A DNA stretch of 64,000 nt from Limosilactobacillus difficilis (GTDB lineage Bacteria; Bacillota; Bacilli; Lactobacillales; Lactobacillaceae), in NCBI RefSeq assembly GCF_947387495.1, contig NZ_CANDNU010000003.1, forward strand, positions 18,190 to 82,189, in the 5' to 3' direction. The notes below the pieces were generated by a model. It did no database searches and was not told the DNA's origin. It saw only the letters and a list, made by a program, of their open reading frames with translations. The position numbers and the translations under genes were made by a program. Below are positions 21,434 to 29,337 of the stretch, piece by piece. Each line of letters opens with the position of its first letter. Position 1 is the stretch's first letter.

Positions 21434-21857
21434 TTTGGATAAGCTGATGGAAAACTTTGCGGAACGAGCAGAAAAGCTAGTTGTGCCTGATCAAGCTAAG
21501 CGTAAAGCTATGACTGCTGCCGGTGCGGAAGTTCTAACTAAGGCTTTAAAAGAAGAAACCCGTGATAAGCACTATCGGATTCGTAAGATTGGCAAAGTTA
21601 AGCACTTAGCTGACTCGGTAACGTTTCAAAACACGGACGTTAACGGTGAAGATAATGGCAATTCAGTTGTGGGCTTTCAAGGCAAAGAATCAGGCATTAA
21701 CCATGCCCGAATTGCTCGGTTTTTAAACGACGGTACAAAATACATTACTGGTGATAGTTTTGTTGACAACACTCGTCGAGATCAAGCCGCGAAGGTATTA
21801 GCCGCTGAAAAGGCGGTCTATGATTCTGGAGGTGAGGGCCGTGGATCTACCGACTAA
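21426..21857 (+). CDS. HK97 gp10-like tail-joining protein
   Basis: A 143-residue protein with the HK97 gp10 pattern: helical N-terminus, then a basic stretch KHYRIRKIGKVKHLADSV and NHARIARFLNDGTKYI. It joins tail to head. Start at 21426 overlaps the upstream stop. Confidence 0.8.
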   Translation: MADLDKLMENFAERAEKLVVPDQAKRKAMTAAGAEVLTKALKEETRDKHYRIRKIGKVKHLADSVTFQNTDVNGEDNGNSVVGFQGKESGINHARIARFLNDGTKYITGDSFVDNTRRDQAAKVLAAEKAVYDSGGEGRGSTD

Positions 21858-22227
21858 CCAAGCCGAAGACTTGATTAAGTCAGGGAAATTTGACTGGATT
21901 GATCAAATTATTGTTGGCCCAATTCCACGTGAAATGGCCGGTAATACTGATCAAACAATTTGTCGAATTAGCGAATGGCTCAATGAACCGACTGGATATG
22001 CTAATGCAACGTTTAAAGGATGGACAATTGGTGTGGAAGTTCAGATTTTCTATAAGTTTGATTCTGGCATCGCTACTTTAAATAATGAGATTGCACTAGC
22101 AAAACTATTTGTAAAAAATCATTGGACTGTTGAGCAATCTAATGATCACATTCAAGACCCTGACACGCACCAAGTGACTAAGGTCTTTTATTTTGCCAAA
22201 AATGAATTACTAAAGGAGGAAAGGTAA
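21841..22227 (+). CDS. DUF806-like tail terminator candidate
   Basis: A 128-residue protein of the DUF806 type found in this position in Lactobacillus phages. GTG start at 21841 follows GGAGGTGAGGGCC, overlapping gp10. Position just before the tail tube gene is that of tail terminators; the name is by context. Confidence 0.7.
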   Translation: MDLPTNQAEDLIKSGKFDWIDQIIVGPIPREMAGNTDQTICRISEWLNEPTGYANATFKGWTIGVEVQIFYKFDSGIATLNNEIALAKLFVKNHWTVEQSNDHIQDPDTHQVTKVFYFAKNELLKEER

Positions 22228-22229
22228 AC

Positions 22230-22931
22230 ATGGCAGGTACTTCTCTTAAGGGTATTGACTTCGTAATGCTCGGCCTTACGGACAATACTGGAAAGTTAAT
22301 TGCAGACGCTGATAAAGGTCTGGATAAAACTGGCATTGCATTGATTGACGGTGATGGCGATGGTGCTACAACTGCTAACATCACAGCCCTCGAAGAAGCT
22401 GGTCAACAGCAATACGCTAACAACAAGGTGAAGCGGGTTAACCACGGGGTACCATCTCCGCAGGTTGCTTTGACTATGTTGGACATGCCTTATGACATTG
22501 CTCGTAAGTGCGTTGGCTATCAAGAAATTGGCGGTGGGGCTGTGTTAGGCAACAATAAACCGCACGTTGCCTTGATGATTGCTTCACATGATTTTGACGG
22601 GAATTGGTTCTTCGATGCTTTTGCAAACGGTGAAATGATTATTCCTACTCGGAATCATGGTACTAGCAACAAAAACGAAACTGATAGTAACGTGGCTTTC
22701 ACCTACCAGTCATTGGCACCAATTCCGAATAATGTCTTTGTCAACAACGATGGCTCTCAACAGAGTTACAAGATGTACAACTCTGGTGATACGGGCTTCA
22801 AGTACGAAGACATGTTTAAGGAAGTCTTCGGCGGCTACACTGGTGATAATCCGATGGCCAATTATGTTGCTGGGACTACTGCTGGGTCATTTATGAATGG
22901 CAGTGGTTCTGGTGCTGATGTTCACGCTTAA
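22230..22931 (+). CDS. Major tail (tube) protein
   Basis: A 233-residue protein with tail-tube features (FDGNWFFDAFANGEMIIP, then NETDSNVAFTYQSLAPIPN) and a Gly/Ser-rich C-terminus. Followed by the tail chaperone and tape measure genes as in other siphophages. Confidence 0.88.
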   Translation: MAGTSLKGIDFVMLGLTDNTGKLIADADKGLDKTGIALIDGDGDGATTANITALEEAGQQQYANNKVKRVNHGVPSPQVALTMLDMPYDIARKCVGYQEIGGGAVLGNNKPHVALMIASHDFDGNWFFDAFANGEMIIPTRNHGTSNKNETDSNVAFTYQSLAPIPNNVFVNNDGSQQSYKMYNSGDTGFKYEDMFKEVFGGYTGDNPMANYVAGTTAGSFMNGSGSGADVHA

Positions 22932-22999
22932 TTTTAAGTTGCAAACTCGCCTGAGAAAGTCAACAGTAGCTTATGCGGCGGGTGATAGGAGGATTTTAA

Positions 23000-23386
23000 A
23001 TGAAGATTGACACAAAGCCATTAGGCATTGGTAAGAATTCCATTGAAGTCGCAGGGTCGTGGGGCCAAGTTGATAAAGCTGATGAATTAATGATTGCTCT
23101 GTACAGTATTGATGCTGATCAGAGCGATATGGTGAAGTCATTGAAGTCCGAACGAGAAATGATGAAGAAGGCTATGGAATTCTTCAAAGATATTTTCCAT
23201 CTTAACACCAAAGAGGCCAATGTTGTTTTTAACAAAGTTGATGGTCAAACCATGAATCTATACATTTCCTATGTTTGCGGATTGGTTAAAGGTGCTGCGG
23301 AACAATCATTTGCCGATTTTAAGAAGAGCGTGGAGACAACCTCGGCCCCAAAAGAGCAACCGTCGGAGACGCCAAAAGAGCAGTAG
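23000..23386 (+). CDS. Tail assembly chaperone, short form (gpG-like)
   Basis: A 128-residue protein, helical in the C-terminal half, at the lambda gpG position between tail tube and tape measure. It coats the tape measure protein during tail assembly. The last 12 codons follow a -1 slippery heptamer, so part of the product is extended. Confidence 0.85.
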   Translation: MKIDTKPLGIGKNSIEVAGSWGQVDKADELMIALYSIDADQSDMVKSLKSEREMMKKAMEFFKDIFHLNTKEANVVFNKVDGQTMNLYISYVCGLVKGAAEQSFADFKKSVETTSAPKEQPSETPKEQ

Positions 23387-23583
23387 ATCATTATCAGCAA
23401 GAACTAGAAGACCGTAACTATTTAAAACAACAATTGCTGTTTAAAGGCGGATTAGCACCATCAGAAATTGATAAGCAGAATTATTTAACATTCTTGCAAG
23501 TTCTGAAGGCTCGCCCACGTCAAGATCGGCCAATGAATGCTGGAGATGCTCATAAGAGAATCGCTCAAATGTTTAGCAATTAG
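23000..23583 (+). CDS. Tail chaperone -1 frameshift fusion (gpGT-like)
   Basis: At 23347-23353 the gpG frame reads C CCA AAA, a canonical X-XXY-YYZ slippery heptamer. Slipping back one base gives a frame open to TAG at 23581-23583, adding about 76 residues (including LKQQLLFKGGLAPSEIDKQN). The full fusion is about 194 residues. This -1 frame has no start of its own and fills a gap between gpG and the next gene, exactly the conserved gpG-GT layout. Efficiency is unknown. Confidence 0.82.
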
Positions 23584-23605
23584 CGTATAATTAGGGCGAA
23601 AGTAA

Positions 23606-23812
23606 GTGAGCATAGTGAAAGAAAAATGGCTTAATTTTTACAATAGCCGATGGTTTATACCCATGACGGCAGTCATCTTGTTGGCTGTTGGCACTGCAAT
23701 TCTATATGCTTTTTTAGAACACTTTCATTTGTGGTTCGCCTTATTATTAATAGTGATTTTATATGTGATAAGTAAAATAGTTGCTTGGATCTTGAGAGCA
23801 ATTTTCAGATAA
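23606..23812 (+). CDS. Small two-span membrane protein
   Basis: A 68-residue frame from GTG with spans at about residues 18-37 (PMTAVILLAVGTAILYAF) and 43-62. It sits between the tail chaperone and tape measure. Ribosome site weak. A hairpin-like AATTGGCCGATTT with a T run follows. Not recognised. Confidence 0.5.
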   Translation: MSIVKEKWLNFYNSRWFIPMTAVILLAVGTAILYAFLEHFHLWFALLLIVILYVISKIVAWILRAIFR

Positions 23813-23870
23813 ATTGGCCGATTTCATATCGGTCTTTTTTTCGATTTTTTTAAGGAAAGGAGGTAAAACA

Positions 23871-26800
23871 TTGAAAGTTCAAAATGAGATGTCCACGCGA
23901 ATCAGTGTGGACGCGGTTGCCGCAATTGGTTCAATGTCAGCATTTCGGAACGCCATTCGGGGCGCTAGTGATGCCTGGCGTGCCCAAGAAACTGCTCTAC
24001 GTAACTCTGGCAATTACACGGAAGCTGCCACAGCCCGCATTCGTGGCTTGAACCAAGTTATTGACCTGCAAAAAGCTAAAGTTAGTGAACTACGGCAACG
24101 CCAGGAAGGCTTGGATACTTCTAATCAAAAGCAAGCCGCTCAGTTCTTAAAGTTGGAACGGCAGATTCAACAGGCTAATCGACAGCTGTCTAGCTATGAA
24201 AGCCAAGCAACTAAAGCACGCAATGCCGCGCGTTATCAAGCCTCTGGACTGGCAGAATTACAAGCCAGTTATCGACGTTCCCAATCCGCTTCTGCCGCAT
24301 ATGTGGCTCGTCTTACTGCTGAAGGGCGTTCGGCTAGTGCGACGGTGGAGCGCTACCGGCAGTTGCGGTCGAGCTTAATTAATTTGGAGTCTCAGTACCG
24401 CAAACAAGAATTCATGTTGCGCCAAGTAGCTAACGAATCCGGGAAAGATTCAGAAGCATATGTAAAACAGCGTGAGCAACTAGATAAAACTGCTGCTTCT
24501 ATTGCCAAAACACGCACTGAAATGCGGTCATTATCTAGTGAAGAAGCACGACTACGACCGACTGGCATTAATCGAATTGACAATGCAGTAGTTAAACTGA
24601 ATGATCAGACTGCTCAAATGCGTACGCGGATGCGGAGTGCATTTGATGCCATCAAAAACAATGCTATGGGCATTGCCGGTACGATTGGCACAATTGGCGC
24701 AGCTATGGTTTCATCAGCTCGCAAAGCCGGTGCGATTCAAAAAACAATGGTTGAAAACCAGAATTTGATGACCACTGCTGGTGAAAAATCAGCGGCCGCT
24801 CAACGCGAAGTGAATCAGATGTATTCTGACGGTGAAAAATATTCCGTCCAATATGGTGTTTCACAAAAGACAATCGCTGATGGTTATCAAGAATTAATCA
24901 AACGTGGTTATGATGGGCGGCAATCTTTAGGTGCTATGAAGTCGATTTTGGAAGCATCACGTGCTTCTGGAGACGACTTTAATGACACCATGAAAGTCAC
25001 GACTTCTACGCTTGAAGCCTTTGGAATGCGTTCCGAAACTACTGCGGGAATGATGCGGAATACTGCCCAAGCCGCTGATGTACTGGCTAAAGCTGCTGAT
25101 GTTACTTCAACTAGCTTCAAAAGTATTGGGGTTGGCATGGAATATGCTGGATCTTCTGCCAAGCAATCTGGCGTTTCAATGCGTGAAACAGCAGCTGCAT
25201 TAGGTGTACTTTCAAACAATGGCTTGGAAGCATCTCAAGCTGGTACCGGGTTACAACGTATTCTTTCACGGTTGTCCGCTCCAACCTCAACAGCTACGGC
25301 TGAGTTAAAGAAGTATAACTTGTCTATTGACGACTTCAAAACAAAGAGTGGCCAGCTGAAACCGATTTCCGCTATTTTCCAAGATATTAATGCTCACGTG
25401 CCGAAAGCCGAGCGACTAGAAGTCTTTAACAAGGTATTCGGGCAGACTGCTCAAAACGCAGCAGGTATTCTTTCACGTACGGCGGCGCTAAACCGTGAGA
25501 ATAGCCAATCATTGCAGCATGTGGAAGACCAATTAAAGACCGCATATTCAGAAGATTACGTTGGTAAGATGGCACGCCGGAATATGAATTCTGCTAAGAA
25601 TTCATCTGATCGATTTAAGTATGCTGTACAAGCTATTCAAATTGAAATTGGACGTAACATGTTACCTGCCATTTCACGTGCTTCTGCCGCAATGGCTAAT
25701 GCTTTTGCCAAGAAAGATACTCAGCAGGGCTTAAAAACGATTGCTAAAGGAATCGGTGATGTGGCAAATGCTGCTGTTTCAATGCTTGAATTCCTTGGCA
25801 AGCATACCACTACGGTTAAAGTATTTGGTGCTGCTTTACTAGCTGCTTTTGGGGCCGCTAAATTACTTGATGCAATTGGTACAACGCGCAAACGTATTGA
25901 TAATTTACGTGCTGTCATTAGTAAAATCCCAATTCATAAGAAAACCACTGTCGAAGCAGATACTGCTACGGCTAAGCGCAATGTAGATGACGTGAAGTCT
26001 ACTATGGATCGGGTTCCTAAGACTAAGACAAGCAAGGTCGATGTTGACACTCGTCAAGCTAATACAAATGTCAATACTACTAAGCGTGGTTTGGAGACTA
26101 TTCCTAGAACTAAGACTTCACGTGTAAACGTAGATACGCGCCAGGCTACTACAAACATAAAAGAGGTTGGCGTGGCATCAAAAACAGCCGCGACAACCTC
26201 AAAGATTAGTTTTGCTTCAATTAAAGCGGCTGGTGTCAGTTCTATTTCTGCGATTGGCATGGCAGTGCGAGCTAATCCGCTTGGTGCTTTAATTACTGGT
26301 ATTCAGCTTGCTAGTGTTGCATTCTCCGCGTTGTATAACCACAGTAAGACTTTTCGCCGCTTCGTTAATGGCTTGGCTTCTACCGCTAAATCAGGCATGA
26401 AGAAAGTTGGTAACTTCTTTACTAGCGGATTCCGGTCAATCGGTCGTGCTATGCAAAACAACACGAAGACTCAACAACGCGCCCAGCGCCAACAAGTTCG
26501 CCAGCAAGAACAAGCTAACCGGCAAATGCAACGAAGCTGGAACAGCTTCAGTCGAACGACTAGTCGCACTGTTTCTAATATGTGGCGAGGCATTGGCCGT
26601 ACTGCTTCAAACGGTTGGCGTGGTCTGACTCGTACTGCTAATAATGGTGGCCGAACGGTTAGACGCACCTGGAATAACATGAGCCGCACAGTTGGCCGTA
26701 CTTCACAGACGATGTGGAGAGCGTTATCGCGAGGTGCTACGAATGGCTGGCGGACTGTTGAACGCGCCGCTCAAAACGGGAGTAATCGAGTTCACAACTG

Positions 26801-28442
26801 GTATGAACGCTTAAGGAATAATACCAGCCGGACAGTTCAAGCAATGGCTCGGGAACATCCACGTACATTCCAGGCCATGTATAAGACAATCGAAGATCGC
26901 TCCAAGATGTGGCATGATCTGACATCTGGGCATTGGAACCGTTTGTCTGATGATACTCAAGATATTGCTAAAGATATGAGCAATGAATCTCGTTCAATTT
27001 TTAGTGATATGTATGACAAACTGAACAGTATTACTGGTGGTCGTCTTGGCGATATTCTTAATGCTTGGAAAAAGCATTTTTCAGATGTTATTGGCACGAT
27101 TACTAGTAGTCAGAATCCTGTACATAGTGCCTTTATGGGTGTCCTGCGTGGTATTGCTACGCCATTCTCGAACATCATCAAAGGGATCGCTAACGGGATT
27201 AATTGGATTGCCGATAAAATCGGTGGTTCCCATATTTCAGCTGATTTTAGCTTGAATGGTTTTGCTAAAGGTACGCCAAATGGTGGGATTTTACATAACC
27301 AAATCGCTTTGCTTAATGATGGTGATGGCCCTCATTATCAAGAAATGGTTCATAAAGCGGCTACTGGTAAGACTTTTATGCTTCCTGCTAAGCGGAACAT
27401 CATCATGCCATTGGAAAAAGGCGATGAAGTGCTTGACGGTGAAAATTCTCATCGTCTAGCTAATGCCATGCATATTGCGATTCCACATGCTAGTGGTGCA
27501 ATTGGTGATTTCTTTAGTGGAGTATTTAATGCTGCTAAGGACGCTGCTGAAGATGCTATGGACTGGGTTGATAAGGCCCTTAAAAATGTTGTCGAATTTG
27601 GTACTGAGCTGTTCCATCATTTTGTAGAAGCAGTACCTGGGTCAAAAGACAACGGCCACGAATTTAGCCAAGATTTGCATAATAGCCTGCCAGGTTATTT
27701 TGCTCGAATTGGTCAAGCGTGGTTAAAGAAACAGTTGGAACAGATGCAAGATGATAATGGCGATTCCATTACACCAGAAATGATTCGTAAAGCCGCTGCT
27801 TTAGTTCATGAAACAGTTTCTGATTCGGAAATTCAAAGAATCATTAATGTTGCTGTTCATGAATCTGGCAATCGTTCTAGAGGTGTGCAAAATAACTGGG
27901 ACTCAAACGCTAAAGCCGGTACACCGTCAAAAGGTGTTTTACAGTTTATTGATCCTACCTTTAATACTTATGCTGTTAAGGGACACCACGACATCTGGAA
28001 AGCTTTTGATCAAGTCTTAGCTTTATTGAATGATAGTAACTGGCGATCAGATATCCATACAGGTGGTTGGGGGCCAACTGGCGCTCCTCGTGGATATGCT
28101 GATGGTGGTCTGGTCAGCCGGCATGGTTTATATGAAGTCGCTGAAGGCAATAATCCTGAAATGATCATTCCATTAGATCAGTCGAAGCGTGGCCGTGCTT
28201 ATGATTTGTTGAGCCAAGTCATTGCTCGGTTTAAGAGCGAAGATTCAGTACCTGCTAATAGCGATAATCAACAGATTCAGATCATTAGTAAGAAGTTCGA
28301 CACTGTCTTGTCGCAAAATCAGCAGTTGATCAATTTGCTGGACAAGTTGATTGGCGTCACTGACTCAGCTAACGACCCAACTGCTCGGTACAAACGTACC
28401 CAACGAGATGTTAACTTGGCACAAATTCAATCATTTATTTAG
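23871..28442 (+). CDS. Tape measure protein with lytic transglycosylase-like domain
   Basis: 1523 residues from TTG at 23871 after AAAGGAGGTAAAACA. Coiled coil fills the first 250 residues; hydrophobic spans lie near 280 and in the middle; repeated IPRTKTSRVNVDTRQATTN-like units lie at about 690-760, and Arg/Trp repeats (TVRRTWNNMSRTVGR) at about 880-1000. Near residue 1320 an SLT-like domain is visible (VAVHESGNRSRGVQNN, then GVLQFIDPTFNTY). The protein sets tail length, and the SLT part may open peptidoglycan at entry. Confidence 0.93.
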   Translation: MKVQNEMSTRISVDAVAAIGSMSAFRNAIRGASDAWRAQETALRNSGNYTEAATARIRGLNQVIDLQKAKVSELRQRQEGLDTSNQKQAAQFLKLERQIQQANRQLSSYESQATKARNAARYQASGLAELQASYRRSQSASAAYVARLTAEGRSASATVERYRQLRSSLINLESQYRKQEFMLRQVANESGKDSEAYVKQREQLDKTAASIAKTRTEMRSLSSEEARLRPTGINRIDNAVVKLNDQTAQMRTRMRSAFDAIKNNAMGIAGTIGTIGAAMVSSARKAGAIQKTMVENQNLMTTAGEKSAAAQREVNQMYSDGEKYSVQYGVSQKTIADGYQELIKRGYDGRQSLGAMKSILEASRASGDDFNDTMKVTTSTLEAFGMRSETTAGMMRNTAQAADVLAKAADVTSTSFKSIGVGMEYAGSSAKQSGVSMRETAAALGVLSNNGLEASQAGTGLQRILSRLSAPTSTATAELKKYNLSIDDFKTKSGQLKPISAIFQDINAHVPKAERLEVFNKVFGQTAQNAAGILSRTAALNRENSQSLQHVEDQLKTAYSEDYVGKMARRNMNSAKNSSDRFKYAVQAIQIEIGRNMLPAISRASAAMANAFAKKDTQQGLKTIAKGIGDVANAAVSMLEFLGKHTTTVKVFGAALLAAFGAAKLLDAIGTTRKRIDNLRAVISKIPIHKKTTVEADTATAKRNVDDVKSTMDRVPKTKTSKVDVDTRQANTNVNTTKRGLETIPRTKTSRVNVDTRQATTNIKEVGVASKTAATTSKISFASIKAAGVSSISAIGMAVRANPLGALITGIQLASVAFSALYNHSKTFRRFVNGLASTAKSGMKKVGNFFTSGFRSIGRAMQNNTKTQQRAQRQQVRQQEQANRQMQRSWNSFSRTTSRTVSNMWRGIGRTASNGWRGLTRTANNGGRTVRRTWNNMSRTVGRTSQTMWRALSRGATNGWRTVERAAQNGSNRVHNWYERLRNNTSRTVQAMAREHPRTFQAMYKTIEDRSKMWHDLTSGHWNRLSDDTQDIAKDMSNESRSIFSDMYDKLNSITGGRLGDILNAWKKHFSDVIGTITSSQNPVHSAFMGVLRGIATPFSNIIKGIANGINWIADKIGGSHISADFSLNGFAKGTPNGGILHNQIALLNDGDGPHYQEMVHKAATGKTFMLPAKRNIIMPLEKGDEVLDGENSHRLANAMHIAIPHASGAIGDFFSGVFNAAKDAAEDAMDWVDKALKNVVEFGTELFHHFVEAVPGSKDNGHEFSQDLHNSLPGYFARIGQAWLKKQLEQMQDDNGDSITPEMIRKAAALVHETVSDSEIQRIINVAVHESGNRSRGVQNNWDSNAKAGTPSKGVLQFIDPTFNTYAVKGHHDIWKAFDQVLALLNDSNWRSDIHTGGWGPTGAPRGYADGGLVSRHGLYEVAEGNNPEMIIPLDQSKRGRAYDLLSQVIARFKSEDSVPANSDNQQIQIISKKFDTVLSQNQQLINLLDKLIGVTDSANDPTARYKRTQRDVNLAQIQSFI

Positions 28443-28452
28443 GAGGTGAATC

Positions 28453-29325
28453 ATGGCTGGCAAAGATTTAGATTTAAGTGAAATTAGTTTACTTACGCCT
28501 TCACTTTTTGTTAAACCTCCGCAAGGGGATGAAGTGAATGTGTCTGATGTGATACCGGGGCTGACCTTTCTAGGCGATGATTCGGATCCAGTAATGACTA
28601 ATACTTATACCAATGATGCTGGTACTGATGGGCAGTCTTATTCTTACTCACAAATTAGTAATAACGTAGTGACTGCACGCTTTAACATTGATTTTAGTGA
28701 TTGGTATGACTATAAAATGAAGAAACATGAAATTGCACGTTTCTTCATGCAAAAAGGATTGTACCGGATCAGGACTGATGCTGAACCGGGCATTGTTAAA
28801 TATGTTCGAGCTGGCAATTTTACGATTGAAACTCCACAGGCTAAAACCAATGCGGAGTTTTCTATTCCATTTGATAATCCATCAGGGGTGAAATGGTCGT
28901 ACGCTTATTCTGATGAAGCGATGGACTATAGTAACAACGCTTGGCAGGTAGGGATGAACTTACCAAACGGCCAAAACTTAAAGTATCACTTTGTTGATCA
29001 GCATCGTTTCAAAGTGTACAACGCCAGTGATATTACAATTGATCCACGCCAAAGATACCCGTTGCAGATTATTGTAACGGGTTTTAATGGCTTGTTTGAT
29101 ATTGTAAATCGAACGACTGGTGACGAATTTATTTATGATAAGAGTCTGTCGGCAAGTGACGAGCTGGTTTTGAATGGAATGGAAACCAGAGTCAATGGGA
29201 AACTAGCAAATGGTAGTACAAATCTTGCGTGGATTCGATTACAACCGAAGTGGAACGAGTTTACGATCTATGGTTACAATCCAGTCGATATTCGTTTCCA
29301 TTTTCGTTTTGTTTATTTGAACTAA
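28453..29325 (+). CDS. Distal tail protein (Dit)
   Basis: A 290-residue protein in the Dit position with Dit-like N-terminal sequence and a beta-rich C-terminal domain (WIRLQPKWNEFTIYGYN). Dit forms the hub between tube and tip. AGGAGGTGAATC precedes the start. Confidence 0.88.
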   Translation: MAGKDLDLSEISLLTPSLFVKPPQGDEVNVSDVIPGLTFLGDDSDPVMTNTYTNDAGTDGQSYSYSQISNNVVTARFNIDFSDWYDYKMKKHEIARFFMQKGLYRIRTDAEPGIVKYVRAGNFTIETPQAKTNAEFSIPFDNPSGVKWSYAYSDEAMDYSNNAWQVGMNLPNGQNLKYHFVDQHRFKVYNASDITIDPRQRYPLQIIVTGFNGLFDIVNRTTGDEFIYDKSLSASDELVLNGMETRVNGKLANGSTNLAWIRLQPKWNEFTIYGYNPVDIRFHFRFVYLN

Positions 29326-29337
29326 GGAGGTGTGAAT

